Below the pieces are notes generated by a model. That model was given only the letters and a program-made list of their open reading frames with translations. It searched no databases and had not been told where the DNA came from. From Paratrimastix pyriformis (Eukaryota > Preaxostyla > Paratrimastigidae), in the NCBI GenBank assembly GCA_027972325.1, contig JAPMOS010000281.1, forward strand, positions 1 through 35,291: a stretch of 35,291 bases of DNA. Reading direction: 5' to 3'. The position numbers and the translations under genes are program-made. Positions 1 to 10,475 of the stretch are shown piece after piece (position 1 is the stretch's first letter; every line of letters starts with the position of its first letter).

Positions 1-879
1 AATGATGATGCCTCAGTTGAATCAAATACTGATACTGAGGAGTCTGATGATGACTCAAAGATGAGTCTAAAGAAGAGCCTAAGAAAAATCGTCGGATGAA
101 CTGATTGATAATATGGACTTCCTTCTTCGTAAAGACCAACTACACAATGAAATACCTGATGGTAAAATTGTGTTTAAGACAAAGGAACAAGTCCAAACTG
201 AACAAAAACTAATGCAACAGGCTGTAGAATTCGAGCAACAACAGGAACAAGCAAAACAAGCACTCAAAGCTCGTCCAAGAGCACCTCGTGCAATTCATTT
301 CCTAAGCCTCCAAAGAAACCTAAGAAGGCAAAGATTTCACTCAAACGTGAAAACGACATCAATGAGCTGCTCGTACTGACTAATCAACTCGGTATGGACC
401 AAGAAAAATACAATGTGGCATTCTTCGCTGCAATGTCTGATGATGAACTGATGCAATTCAAAATTGACCTCTTTAAAGTTGTTGATGCAAAAATGGATGA
501 ATCCTTTCACAGTAGCAAACATGTAACTGAAATGCTGCTTAAGACTGCTGATATAACTGAAAAGATAATGCCTAAATACCTTCATGGTTATCGTGACTCA
601 TTGGAATGTTCTCAAGAGGAGATTCAAAAATGCCTCGATGAAATGATTAAGAATGGTGATATGGAAGGCTTATTAAAGTCTAAGATGATGCAACCTAAGT
701 ATCAATTGATGATGATTCTCGGTGGAAACTTACTCGGACAAGTCAGTTCTAATATGAAAGCCGCTAAGTCTGTTGTCGTTAAAGCAAAAGAAACCCTCGA
801 CACTGTCCAAAAAAACTCACCCGTGTCGCAAACTGTATTACCACGTTCGGCTACATCGGAATCGGATGTCTTCTTCTAA
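1..879 (+). pseudogene. DUF5767-like viral gene region (broken, 5' part outside window)
   Basis: The best-preserved part, about 394-879, encodes a helical protein with an Asp/Glu-rich start (AAMSDDELMQFKIDLF), a central region around HGYRDSLECSQEEIQ, and a conserved tail with PKYQLMMILGGNLLGQ followed by a helix. That tail resembles the proline-glutamate-lysine, MMLGGSAF-type ending I associate with DUF5767 proteins of giant viruses. The upstream part is highly charged and Gln/Lys-rich, as is common in their N-terminal regions. The function of this family is unknown; a virion or assembly role is only a guess. The gene lies directly ahead of a membrane-protein gene on the same strand. The region is broken. 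Confidence 0.5.
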
Positions 880-891
880 TCACCACCAAGT

Positions 892-1359
892 ATGTCTTCT
901 TCTCCTAATTCTTATTTGTCCCTAATTTTTTTATCCATGAATAGTATTAAATCATCCATGGCTACATCTGACAGTAAATCTGCAATTGACCTAAAAGACA
1001 TCACCATCAAATCAATCAGTGGTGTCTCATTGTATTGGCTTATCACTAAAACTCTGTCACTGCGGAGTGATTATGCTGACTATCTAAATGTTGGGCTGGC
1101 TGGAGCTGGTGGACTTACAATTGTGGCTCCTATTCTACAAAAATCTCCTCGATGGAAGAGACCTGATGGCGGATTCTCATTCGATTCAACCATGCTCAAA
1201 AATGCTCTTGTCGATGGAGGAATGTCAATGGCTGTGTATCTGGCTCTTCGTTTTGCATTCGGTTCAAAACTTGATGTGAGTCTGCTCAATCGTTATGTAG
1301 GTGTAATTTGCTCTGTAATTGGTGACATGATTCGTCCTTACATCCTCTCTAAGCTATAA
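892..1359 (+). CDS. Small multi-pass membrane protein of the viral fragment
   Basis: The open frame gives 155 aa; a start at the second Met (937) or the third (958) would shorten it and remove a hydrophobic leader. Four hydrophobic stretches are visible: around SGVSLYWLITKTL, YLNVGLAGAGGLTIVAPIL, VDGGMSMAVYLALRFAFG and YVGVICSVIGDMIRPYIL. The Lys/Arg-rich loop after the second stretch suggests a cytosolic loop. It starts 13 bp after the preceding stop and ends about 60 bp before the fibre region, on the same strand, as in compact viral gene clusters. I do not recognise the family. Comparable short glycine-rich membrane proteins are common virion components of large DNA viruses, so a virion membrane role is inferred from context only. 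The frame looks whole. Confidence 0.55.
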   Translation: MSSSPNSYLSLIFLSMNSIKSSMATSDSKSAIDLKDITIKSISGVSLYWLITKTLSLRSDYADYLNVGLAGAGGLTIVAPILQKSPRWKRPDGGFSFDSTMLKNALVDGGMSMAVYLALRFAFGSKLDVSLLNRYVGVICSVIGDMIRPYILSKL

Positions 1360-1422
1360 ACTTATCGTCAATCAACACCTTAATCTTTTCATGTTTTGTA
1401 TTTTTCTATTGCGGTTATATAG

Positions 1423-4391
1423 ATGGAACCACAAAGAAAGTCATCTTTACTGACAGAATCTCTCGCTAACACTTTTGGTTACGATAGAGTAGCTGTCGAA
1501 ACTCAGAACGAAAATCCTCTTGAACTTAGATGTGATGCTGTATTAAAGAAAGATGTAACTATTGATGGAGAAACAGTGTTAGGAAACAATCTTACAATCA
1601 ATGGCGGCACTCATACAGTCAATGGTGAAACTACGTTTAATGGACTTGTCAAATTCAATAGTGATGTCATTTTGCCTTCTGCTCCTATTCCTGACATGTC
1701 AATTGGACAACTGTCTAATGTGGATGTGTCAACTGGACTTGTCGATAAACAAACACTACTTTATGACGCTTCCACACAATGCTGGAAGAATTCAACTGCA
1801 AATGAATCAACCACTGCTAAATACAATACCATCACAGAAATGTCTGCCGGTAATGGCACTTCAGTTAATAATGTTCTTCTGGCTTCTGGAAAAATCACCG
1901 CAACTAATGCACAAATCACCTCTTTTACCACCGCTGGATTGGTTCATTGTGACGCCTCTGGAAATATGTCATCATCAACTTTGATAAATTCTGATATTAC
2001 TGATGGCACAATTAATGATTCTAAACTTAACACTATTAGCACCGCTGGAAAAATAGCTAACTCTGCTACAACTGCTACTGATGCAAGTTCTGCCTCCACT
2101 ATTGTTCTTAGAAATGCAAGTGGTGACACTAAAGTAAACAATCTCTCTGCAAACACTGTATTAGCAAACTCTGTCAAATCAGTGACTTCTGGAAACTTAG
2201 ACATTCAATCAAATGGTAATGTAAACATTGATATTGATAATGACAATAATGAAACGGGCAAAAACTTCACTGTAACTACAAACAATGGCGCCTCTACATT
2301 GTTCCAAGTGAATGATGCTGGAAAAATTATCATTCCTACAATGGCTTCTGCTAATATAGTTCATTCCACTGCAACTGGTGAATTGGCTGTATCTAAAATC
2401 ATATCGACTGATATCGTTGATGGAGCTGTGACTGATGCAAAAATAGCCTCTTTATCTATTCCTAATGCGCCTTCAACAATTGTGCAACGTGATGCTAATA
2501 GCAAAATATACTGTGCTACTGTGGTAGCTGATAAAGTGGCTCCTACTGGTGCAACATTGAGTGTTCCTGCTGCTATCTCATGCAATTCTATCACTTCTGG
2601 TGCTGTTCTATGCACTGGAACTCTAAAGACTACAATAACAGATGCTCCAATCCTCGGAACTGACTCATCTGGATATGTTGTAACTGGTGCTTTTCCACTC
2701 GCTGTAACGGCTAATTCAATAACAACTACTGGTGGCAACTTAATCATAAACAATCCAATAGCTGTTGACAACATAATTCCTCTTAATACTTCTCTCAAAA
2801 TAGGTAACTTCACAGTAAATTCCACTGACACCACATTCGAAAATGCTGATAACACTACCTTCACTATTAAGTCAAAAGGCAACATAAAATACAATAGTGA
2901 TTACAATGCTAATGACACTTCTCCAAATCATACATTCACTATTGGCGCAACTGACATGCTTTCTATATATTCCAATAAAGTTAAGACTGCATTTCCATTT
3001 GAATGTCCATTTATTGGCTCAAACACTGGCTCTCTCAAATATCAATGTATCCTTATGGTAACACAAACTGGGGCATTTATCAAGCAAGCTCTGGTGCAAA
3101 TGCTGACTTCTCTGGTACTGGTTCTGCATGCGCCGGCTTTGATATGAACAATGCAATTCGATTCCGTGTCTATGACAGTTCTTCAACTGGAATAATCTTC
3201 GAAAACTCAAACAATGTATGCAACTTCTCTGCAAATGCTAACACTGGTACTTTCTGGACTCGTGGACTGCTGACGGCTGGTGGAAATTTGGCAAGCCCTA
3301 AAATCAGTTCACCTGCTTCTTCCGCAAATCTCGGGCTTAGAATTGGTTTCAATGGAACTGTCGATAACGCCTGGGGCGCTTACATGTCTGCAACCACTTC
3401 ATTTGACAATTCAACTGCATGCGTTGGAAATGATTTCTCTGGTCAAGCACTTCGACTTCGTGCATATAACAATGCTAACTGCGGTATGATATTCGAAAAT
3501 AGTGACAATGTCATGAACCTCTCATGCAATGCAAACAGTGGTAATCTTTGGCTACGTGGCATGGCAACACTGAATGGTGGCTTAAAACTACCTAACAACA
3601 CCTCCGGATATCTATATAGTGATGCAAATGGTAATATCACCGCAACTACTGTAACTTCCACTTCTGCTCAGTCTCTCGCTGCTAATAGTGGCTCTTCCAC
3701 TAATATCTCATCGAATAATAATCTTATTAACATTTCTGGTGATACTACAAGTTCATACTTTAATGCAAATAACGCTAACTTTGGAGTTGTTTTTAATGTT
3801 GGAGGGGCTAATGTGATTAACTTTGGTAAGACTCGTGTGACTTCACCTGTCATATTAGCTACTGCTCAATCAACTGGTGATTCTCTGCAAATGTACATCG
3901 ATACTACTGGAAAAATACATGTTCCTACATCCTCAATTCGATACAAGGAAAACGTAATGGATATGGCTGATACGTCATATTTATATAAGTTACGTCCCGT
4001 CAATTTCAATTACAAGGCTGATGAGAAAAAGGTCAAATGCTATGGTCTAATAGCTGAAGAATGTGTTGATGTATGTCCTGATTTAGTATATTACAAGGAT
4101 GGCGCTGTTGAAGGTATTCGACAAGATCGTTTGCCTTTCATGATGCTCAATGAGATGAAAAAACTAAAGGCACATTGTGATTCACTCACTGATGAAAACA
4201 TGTCATTAAAAGCTCAAATAGAAACACTTAAAACTGCTGTAGCGGAAATCAGACAGATGATTTCTGTTACGTTCGAAACTACTCAACCTTCTTCAATTGA
4301 TAATGGTAAAATGGCATTCTATCTCGCTGATGACTCAACACTGAAGGCTACATGGAAGATAAACAATGTACGACAAGCTACCAATATTTAA
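1423..4391 (+). pseudogene. Viral fibre region with peptidase S74 (endosialidase-type) chaperone (broken)
   Basis: This long region encodes Asn/Ser/Thr/Gly-rich beta-repeat protein typical of trimeric virus fibres, with recurring short phrases (for example INSDITDGTINDSKL and ISTDIVDGAVTDAKI). The C-terminal end, from about 3930, is a peptidase S74 intramolecular chaperone. Visible parts are SSIRYKENV with the lysine of the self-cleavage dyad, YKLRPVNFNY, and YGLIAEECVDVCPDLV, followed by a heptad-like coiled coil (LKAHCDSLTDENMSLKAQI). In the family this domain directs trimerisation and then cuts itself off, leaving a receptor-binding fibre. The ATG at 1423 follows a TATATAG-like stretch. 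The downstream gene is convergent and overlaps the stop by a few bases. Hosts of such fibres include large DNA viruses, polinton-like viruses and phages. The region is broken. Confidence 0.75.
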
Positions 4392-5062
4392 GCAAAAAGA
4401 GACTTTGAATTGTCCGCTTTCTTCTTCCCTTCTTTCACTATAAGTAGCTGTTTGCATGAGGCTGAGATTCCATAATGCTGCTTATCATCAACCCATACTT
4501 TAAGTTGGACTATCATTTTAACTGTGCTCCCTGGATTGACGGCTTTCCGTAAATCCTCGTTTGTTTGTATTGTTGTGTCCTGTTTTACCTCACCATCTTC
4601 ATCTTTTCGGAAGACACTCGGATACAGTGTATCTGCATATCCAACTGCTACTTTATAGTAGCTCGGAAACTTGTCATTATCACTCGTCTTGGCAAATGAT
4701 TTGTATTGAAATTCATCTGGTTTGCCTTCTTCAAAAGTACCATTCACAATGCTTTCCACATTGTTTTGACAGTACTTCTCGAGCTTGTCTATCATCTTCT
4801 TAAAGTCATCGCCTACATTCTCAACTGGTAACCTGATGGTTTTAGTGTTCTCGTAAAAGTTCACTCCATAAGGTCCTAAGTCGATTTGTGGCGTCTGAAC
4901 TAAGAGGTTACTACCATTATGTTCAATGTGACACATCTTCATTGTCTTCTCTTGCTTCCTGGACGATTCAGATAAGGCTTCAATTGACAGCTTCTTAACT
5001 GTGAAATCGTTCGGAATGATCACAACTGGCATATCAGACTCAACAGATTGCTTGCTTGACAT
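4388..5062 (-). CDS. DUF5871/DUF2738-like viral protein, possible ssDNA-binding protein
   Basis: The 224-aa frame is open. Its most telling stretch is NLLVQTPQIDLGPYGVNFY, which matches the 'strand, QTP, fGv' pattern I associate with the DUF5871/DUF2738 group of large DNA viruses, tentatively viewed as single-strand DNA-binding or replication proteins. A central acidic helix-rich region (DDFKKMIDKLEKYCQ) and a C-terminal beta-rich part (GSTVKMIVQLKVWVD) follow, ending in a Lys-rich tail. The gene is convergent with the fibre region, overlapping its stop by 4 bp. An AT-rich stretch with TATATA-like sequence lies just upstream of its start, around 5065-5100, and could be its promoter. It appears whole. 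Family assignment is from memory of the motif, so moderate confidence. Confidence 0.5.
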   Translation of the reverse strand: MSSKQSVESDMPVVIIPNDFTVKKLSIEALSESSRKQEKTMKMCHIEHNGSNLLVQTPQIDLGPYGVNFYENTKTIRLPVENVGDDFKKMIDKLEKYCQNNVESIVNGTFEEGKPDEFQYKSFAKTSDNDKFPSYYKVAVGYADTLYPSVFRKDEDGEVKQDTTIQTNEDLRKAVNPGSTVKMIVQLKVWVDDKQHYGISASCKQLLIVKEGKKKADNSKSLFA

Positions 5063-5100
5063 TAGTGGTTATTATATACTAACTATAGATAATAATTTTT

Positions 5101-5634
5101 CTTAAAATACCTTTACTGATTCAGTGATTATAATGAGTGCGCATTCTGATGAGATATTCCTCATTATATCATCAGTAGCTCATTGAATTTTCGCTTTATT
5201 AGCCTTATAGCTCAAATGATGAAACGCTGTTTTTTATCTCTTTGAAATAGAAGGTAAATCTGATTGATTTCTCTTTCAATTCATGTCAAAGCTGAGTAAA
5301 TTTTCGCTTTAAAGGGCTCGGTGCTGAAATCTAATTTCATATTGTTTTATCATTTTGTCATACTTTTCCATTTTCTTAGAATCAATTATTTGAGCTGATT
5401 CAATCAAAAAGAATGCATCATTTACTTAAGATTGATGCATTATTTAATGATCACTTTTGAAAAGCACTTTTGTCACAATTTTATTTTGAATGAAGAGATA
5501 AGCTGTTTCTGATTGAATTCTCTTTCGTTTGATGCTTAAGATGATTGAATTGTTTGATTTGACAAAAATGGCAAAAGAATTTCTGGGACAAAAAATGGAA
5601 AAAAATTGAAAATGCATGGAGAATTCGCTTTTTT
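5101..5634. other. AT-rich non-coding flank of the viral fragment
   Basis: No credible gene is seen. The stretch holds degenerate relatives of the downstream 127-bp repeat (phrases such as TTCGCTTTA, GCTCAAATGATG and GATGCTTAAGATGATTGAAT recur), plus many poly-A and poly-T runs. It may be the non-coding end of the viral fragment or ordinary host spacer. Confidence 0.5.
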
Positions 5635-5893
5635 GCCTCTAATTTCGTTTGTAGCTCGAATGAATTGATGCTTAAATCATTCCAAGCTGATTAAAATAAA
5701 ATGCTCGTTTTACTTAAAAAACATTGAGAAAAAAGATTTTGCTCCGAAGAATTCGATTTTTGCCTCAAATAACGTTTGTAGCTCGAGAAAATTAATGCTT
5801 AAATCATTCAAAGCTGATAAAATAAAATGCTCCTTTTCAATAAAATATAATGAGAAAAAAAGATTTTGTTCTGAAGAAATCGATTTTTGCCTC
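5635..5893. repeat. ~127-bp AT-rich tandem repeat
   Basis: The phrase GCCTC recurs at 5635, 5762 and 5889, exactly 127 bp apart. Between these points the shared order is TTTGTAGCTCGA, ATGCTTAAATCATTC, AAGCTGAT, AAATAAAATGCTC, GAGAAAAAAGATTTT and GAAGAA, with modest divergence. About two full units are present. They abut the LINE boundary, so they could be a terminal repeat of the viral fragment or a host satellite. Confidence 0.75.
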
Positions 5894-5919
5894 AAATAAC
5901 AACGCAAGCGTGAAAAATT

Positions 5920-7497
5920 GTGTGTGAAAATCGATTGTCTCAGAACTCTCCTTTTATAACTACTGTTGAGCACCCGGGGAGGGAATCGTCGGCCGGAGTT
6001 GGGCGGACGGGTCTCTGCATGAGTTGGCAGAGAACGATGGCGGTTTGGTGGATCTCCTTTTTGACGATTTTGATAGGTAGTGTTGGTAGGGTGTGCGTGT
6101 TCATGCAGGGGCCTTGTTTTTGGAAGATGGCCCTGATCGACTTGATCCAAGCGAGGGGGGGCGGGGAATACCACAGGCTATGGGTGCAGGTGAAGGGGGT
6201 AGTGCGAGGACATCTTTACTGGACCAAACGAAATATATTTGGGGGGAATCGATGGATGGGAATCTGTTTACTGGTGGCGCTGGCTCAATGGGGAGAGACG
6301 GGCGTGAATCGGAGAGCGTGGTGGGAACTCGGCGCGGCTCTGAAAGTCGAGGCGGCGTGGAAGGAGTGGGTGTGGATGATGGAGCGGCGGAGGTTTGGGC
6401 TTTGGGGGTGGGGGCGGGATCCCAGCTGGTGGACTGGGAGGATGGAAAGGCAGGCAAAGAGACTGGCCCGAAGAGGCGGACGAGGACGAGGTACGGGAGG
6501 AGAAGGAGGCTCTGATGGAAGGGGGAGGGGAAGTGACAGTGATGGAGGGATGGTGGAGCGACCGGGCGTGTTGATTGGCGGTGGTGGCGGGCTGGAGGAG
6601 GTTGAAGAGGGCTGGTCGCAGGGGGCGGGGGTCGGGAGGTACAGAGGCGTGTGTAATACGTCGGGCCACCGTTGTTGGGTGGCAACAGCCCTTCAAGTGG
6701 TGGAAGCTGTGGGGGGGGCCGGACAGTTGTTCGATGTTGTGAGAGGGGTGGTTGGGGGAGACCCGGGTATGGAGCAGGCGATCTGGGAGAAGGGGATTGA
6801 AGGGTTGGATGAGTTCCATGATGGGGATGCAGGGGATGCGGTGGCGGACCTGCTGAGGAAAGCTCGGATCCCGACAGGGGCGCGGATGAGGGTGGTGCAT
6901 GTCTGTCAGGAGTGTGGAAGGGTGAGCGAGGGCCGCGAGAGGGAGCGGGACTGCCTGATGGTGCGCCTGGAGAGGGATGGTGACAGGATGAGTGAAGCGG
7001 TCCGGAAGGTGGTGATGGCGGACGGACGGGTGCGGAAGAGGTGCCCGGAGTGTGGTGCCGATCGGTGGCATGCGCAGGAGGAACGGGCGGTGGGCATGGA
7101 GGATGTCATGGTGGTCCAGGTGGTTCGCGATCGGCGGGACGGCAGGGTGGACCAGTCGCAGTGGCGGGTGCAGCCGGACCCCGTGGAAGTTCTTGGCACG
7201 AATTACCGCCTGGAGGCGGCGGCGGAGTTCTGTGAGAGAAGAGGAGGGGGGCGACATTGGGTGGCGGTGAAGAGGATTGAGGGGGCATGGTGGCGCTGTG
7301 ATGACAGCGTGGTGAAGGAGGTGGGTGAGGAAGAGACGAGGCATGGCGACATCTTTCGTTATGTGGCGGGGGCAGGGATGGGATCGCGAATGCAGCGATC
7401 GGTTTGGGGACCGGCTTTTGGCGGGGGAGCAAAGAAGGGCGAACGGGAGGGCACAAGGGGGGATGAAGAAGGACACGGGGAACGCGGGGAGAGGTGA
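5920..7497 (+). CDS. LINE ORF1 with ubiquitin-specific-protease (USP/C19)-like domain
   Basis: The 525-aa frame has a Trp-rich basic N-terminal part, a Gly/Arg-rich low-complexity linker (about residues 175-235), then a protease-like domain. A cysteine box VCNTSGHRCWVATALQVV puts Cys at 252 in the setting N-x(n)-C-W/Y-x3-LQ seen in USP enzymes. Two CxxC pairs at 329/332 and 375/378 match the zinc-ribbon fingers of that fold. The histidine box reads GGGRHWVAVKR with His at 446, followed by WWRCDDSVVKEV with Asp at 461-462, matching the USP 'GHY..y.....W..fDDs.V' pattern. The whole catalytic triad is therefore present. In cells this family removes ubiquitin; a role in a LINE (processing or evading ubiquitin-driven turnover) is inference. 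The true start is unclear; the ORF's first Met may lie upstream of the real one. OTU and ULP proteases are known in some LINEs; USP is the surprise here. Confidence 0.65.
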   Translation: MCENRLSQNSPFITTVEHPGRESSAGVGRTGLCMSWQRTMAVWWISFLTILIGSVGRVCVFMQGPCFWKMALIDLIQARGGGEYHRLWVQVKGVVRGHLYWTKRNIFGGNRWMGICLLVALAQWGETGVNRRAWWELGAALKVEAAWKEWVWMMERRRFGLWGWGRDPSWWTGRMERQAKRLARRGGRGRGTGGEGGSDGRGRGSDSDGGMVERPGVLIGGGGGLEEVEEGWSQGAGVGRYRGVCNTSGHRCWVATALQVVEAVGGAGQLFDVVRGVVGGDPGMEQAIWEKGIEGLDEFHDGDAGDAVADLLRKARIPTGARMRVVHVCQECGRVSEGRERERDCLMVRLERDGDRMSEAVRKVVMADGRVRKRCPECGADRWHAQEERAVGMEDVMVVQVVRDRRDGRVDQSQWRVQPDPVEVLGTNYRLEAAAEFCERRGGGRHWVAVKRIEGAWWRCDDSVVKEVGEEETRHGDIFRYVAGAGMGSRMQRSVWGPAFGGGAKKGEREGTRGDEEGHGERGER

Positions 7498-8560
7498 AGA
7501 CCTGGAGGAGCATGAGGTGGGGCAGTCGGGGGCGCGCTCGGTAACGGGGGACTCCTACCCGGGGGTGCCCAGGTATCCTGGGGACGGGATGAGCAGAAAG
7601 ACCAGGAAGAGGCGCGGGAAGAAGGATGCGACAAGGAAGAGGAGGCAGGTGGCAAAGATGAGGGACATCGAGAAGACATATGACGAGAAGGCGGAGGAGG
7701 AGGAATTCCAGGGGGTGGAGAAGTGGTGCCAGGGCAAGAAGGAGGCCAACCTGAGGGCGGGGCTACCGGCGAGGGAGGAGGGAAGGATGAGGGTCGTGGG
7801 GTGGAACGTGCGTGGGTTGGGGTCAGACTGGAAGAAGAGCAATGTGGCGGACCTGCTGCGAGTTGGGGGGGTCAACATCGCCCTCCTGCAAGAGACGAAA
7901 GGTACGAAAGACAACAAGCAACAGTTGGAGGAGAAGTGGATGAAGGGGTGGTGCTGGAGGAGCTCGGTGGTGGAGGACGCAGAAGCGCGGCACCCCAAGG
8001 GAGGGGTGATGATTGGGTATAGGCGGACCTTACAGATAGCAGTGCGCAAGGTCAGGGAGGTGATCCCTGGCTACTTGATGTTTCTCGATTGGTCGGAGGG
8101 GAAGACCAACCTGAGGCTCATAAATCTGTACTACCCAACCGGGAGGAGAGGACAAGGTGAGGGTAAGGAATGTCATTATCAGGAGGTTGGAAGAGTGCAT
8201 GGCGGAGGGAGCAGCTGAGGGAGGGGCGTGGTGGTGTACACGGACGCGAATAGCTGGGCCAAGGAGGTTGGGGAGCAGGAGATGCTGGGTCTGTATGACA
8301 CGGCGAAGATGGTGGGTAAGCAGAACGAGATCACATTCGTGCGCAACAAGAAGAAAGGAGGGAAGGGGGAGGTGGAGGAGGAGGGCAAGCAAGGGGGAAG
8401 AAAGGGAGGCCAGGCTGGACCTTTTGCTTGGCAACGCAGGGGACGATGGCACGATTGCTGGACAATATGTGGGTGTGGAGAAATGAGGAGGTTCAATGGC
8501 AGGAAGTCACAGACCATCACATGGTAGTCACTGACTTGAGGAACATGTTGCCGGCATGGG
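7325..8560 (+). pseudogene. LINE ORF2 part 1: AP-like (APE) endonuclease, frame-shifted
   Basis: After a Lys/Arg-rich leader, the endonuclease opens with MRVVGWNVRGLGSDW, holding the catalytic Asn. IALLQETK follows with the metal-binding Glu, then HPKGGVMIGYR and LINLYYP. Later pieces are VVYTDANSW, which is equivalent to the central D-x-N motif, and VTDHHMVVTDL with the final Asp-His pair (about 8509-8520). These pieces fall in at least three alternating frames between about 8150 and 8560, so the domain is broken in this copy by several small indels. Members of this domain nick the target site to prime reverse transcription. The leader overlaps the end of ORF1 in another frame, a common LINE arrangement. 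Confidence 0.8.
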
Positions 8561-8663
8561 CGGGAACGCTGCGGAGGAAGGTGGCCATCTGCCCGTCCAA
8601 GTCGGACCTGGATGCGTTGCTGCGGGAGAAGAGGAAGGATGAGTATGAAGGGATGGTGGGAAG

Positions 8664-10475
8664 ATGCGCACGTACCGGGAGAAAGTGGCGGAATTGCTTC
8701 GGAAGGCGATGGAGAAGGGGGCGGACCCATCGTTCGAGCAGATGAGTGGGATCCTGCGGGAGACGGCGGGGAAGGTGTTTGGGTTCCGGGACGTGGCCAA
8801 CACAGACAGGGATTATGAGCCCCATCGCATGAAGAAGCTGAGACGGATGGCGATGGCGGAGCGGGACCCGAGCCTGAGGAGGGAAATGCAGAAGCAGTTG
8901 GCCAAAATGAGAGGCGTGCACTACAGGAAGAGGGATCGGGCGTTGGAAGGAAGCGCAAGCGCATATATAAGGGCATCATGACAGACGGGGTGGCGCCGGT
9001 CACGTCGTATGCAACTAAGAATGCGGAGGGAAAGGTGGACAAAGTGGTCACAGATCCGGAGTCGGTGAAGAATGGATGGAGGAACTTCATGGCGGACCTG
9101 GCAAAGAGGGTGATGCCGGTGGGCCCGGGGGTGGGGCGGGTGCCAGGAGGAAGGCCGCAGGAAGAAGGGAGGGTGATCATGGCCCCCCTCACAACGCATG
9201 ATGTCGAGACAATCCTGGGGGCGCTCCCCGATGGTAAGGCGGCGGGCCCGGATGGAGTGACGGCAGAGATGATCCATGCCTGTGGGGAAGAGATCAAAGA
9301 GTGGTTGGGGAGGAGATACAATGAGATGTTGGAGCGGAGTGAGGTGCCGCAGGAGCTCAAGGTCAGTTCGGTGTTCATGGCCACGAAGTCGCAGACAGAA
9401 CACCCTGGTGACCCTGCAGGCAGAAGGCCAATCACTTTGATACAGGTCTTTTTGAAGGGATTGCAGGTGGTGGTGGCGTCGCGGTTCCAAGAATGGTGCG
9501 TACAGAAGAATGTGTTTGGGGAGGAGCAGTTTGGGTTTCTGAGAGGGAGGAGGATTGAGACCCCAATTGCAGAAATTATGGGAGTGCTCACTGACTCGAA
9601 AATTATGGGAGGCAGGGAATTCCACATATGCTCGTTAGATATCAAAAAGGCCGACGATACAGTGGACATGGACGCACTGAGGAGGGGACTGAGACGGATG
9701 GGGGTTGAGGAGGCATTCATCAGGTATGTGGATAGTCTGTACGAGGGGAGGAAGGCCAAAGTCATCACGGGTTTCGGGCTGACGGAGAGCTATGAGATAG
9801 AGAGAGGCATCAGTCAGGGGGACCCGCTTTCATGTCTGCTCTTTATCTCATTCATGGAGGAAGTGCTGGCAGAGGTGCGAAAGCAGGAAGGTGGGTCTGG
9901 ATAGTGGAAGGAAGGTGAAAGTCCTTGCCTTTGCTGACGATGTGATGCTGGTCACTCGAACCAAGGAGCAGATGGTACGGTTGGTCAACACAGTGAGACG
10001 GAAGGTGGAGGAGGCGGGCATGCAGCTGTCGTGGACCAAGTGTGACTACCTGTGTGGGGGGGTGAAGAGCAAGACGGACCTGGACCTGGGTGAGGGTCGA
10101 GTCATCAAGGTCCAGCAGAAGGGTGGGGCCATCCGGTACCTGGGAATTTGGATAGACGAGGAGATGAACATGAAGATCAATACGGAGAAGGTCATCCAGA
10201 AAATGTGTGGGAGGCTGCACAGGCTGATGGACAAGAAGGTCCCCCCGAGGTTGATGGTGCAGATGATCAACGAGTGCGTGTCGACGTGCCTGCAATATAC
10301 GGCGAGGCAGTGCCCCATGCCGCAGAAGGACCTTGAGATTCTTCAACAGCGCTATGCACGAGTATTTCGGGAGATTGGTGGGTGCTTGGGGAAATGTGAC
10401 CCGGCGGAGGTGCTCTTCTTCCCGGAGGATGAGGTGGGATGGGTCTCAAGGACCCGGTGGATGTGCACGACATGA
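8664..10475 (+). pseudogene. LINE ORF2 part 2: reverse transcriptase
   Basis: A charged N-terminal extension leads into the palm and fingers. AAGPDGVTAEM, RRPITLIQVFLKGL and EQFGFLRGRR are the usual LINE blocks. Motif A reads SLDIKKADDTVD near 9638, with Asp where most LINEs have Phe. Motif B is ERGISQGDPLSCLLF near 9813. Motif C, FADDVML near 9930, holds the catalytic pair but lies in a different frame from motif B, so there is a frameshift at about 9890. The thumb region (IRYLGIWIDEEMN and onwards) follows, and a further shift lies near 10440. The domain makes DNA from the element RNA at the nicked target. All three catalytic aspartates are still encoded. Confidence 0.88.

Larger units (their letters stand above)
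1..5100. mobile_element. Endogenous large DNA virus or polinton-like virus fragment (broken)
   Basis: This AT-rich block carries four gene regions that fit nucleocytoplasmic large DNA viruses and large polinton-like viruses: a DUF5767-like region, a small multi-pass membrane protein, a fibre with an S74 chaperone, and a DUF5871-like protein on the other strand. Genes are tightly packed with short AT-rich gaps. Base composition changes sharply at about 5900, where GC-rich retroelement DNA begins. The left end is cut by the window edge. No capsid, packaging ATPase, polymerase or integrase is visible, so the family is not fixed. The element is a fossil with about three breaks over the visible part, though two genes still look whole, which suggests moderate rather than great age. 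Family assignment rests on remembered domain patterns, not on a search. Confidence 0.6.

Noticed and set aside
1-5100. Phage tail fibre of a bacterial prophage
   Set aside because: S74 fibres occur in phages, but the DUF5767- and DUF5871-like neighbours and the eukaryotic surroundings favour a eukaryotic DNA virus.
6268-7476. Long Pro/His/Ser-rich minus-strand frame opposite LINE ORF1
   Set aside because: It is the antisense shadow of a purine-rich coding strand; no motif, and the plus strand has the USP-like blocks.
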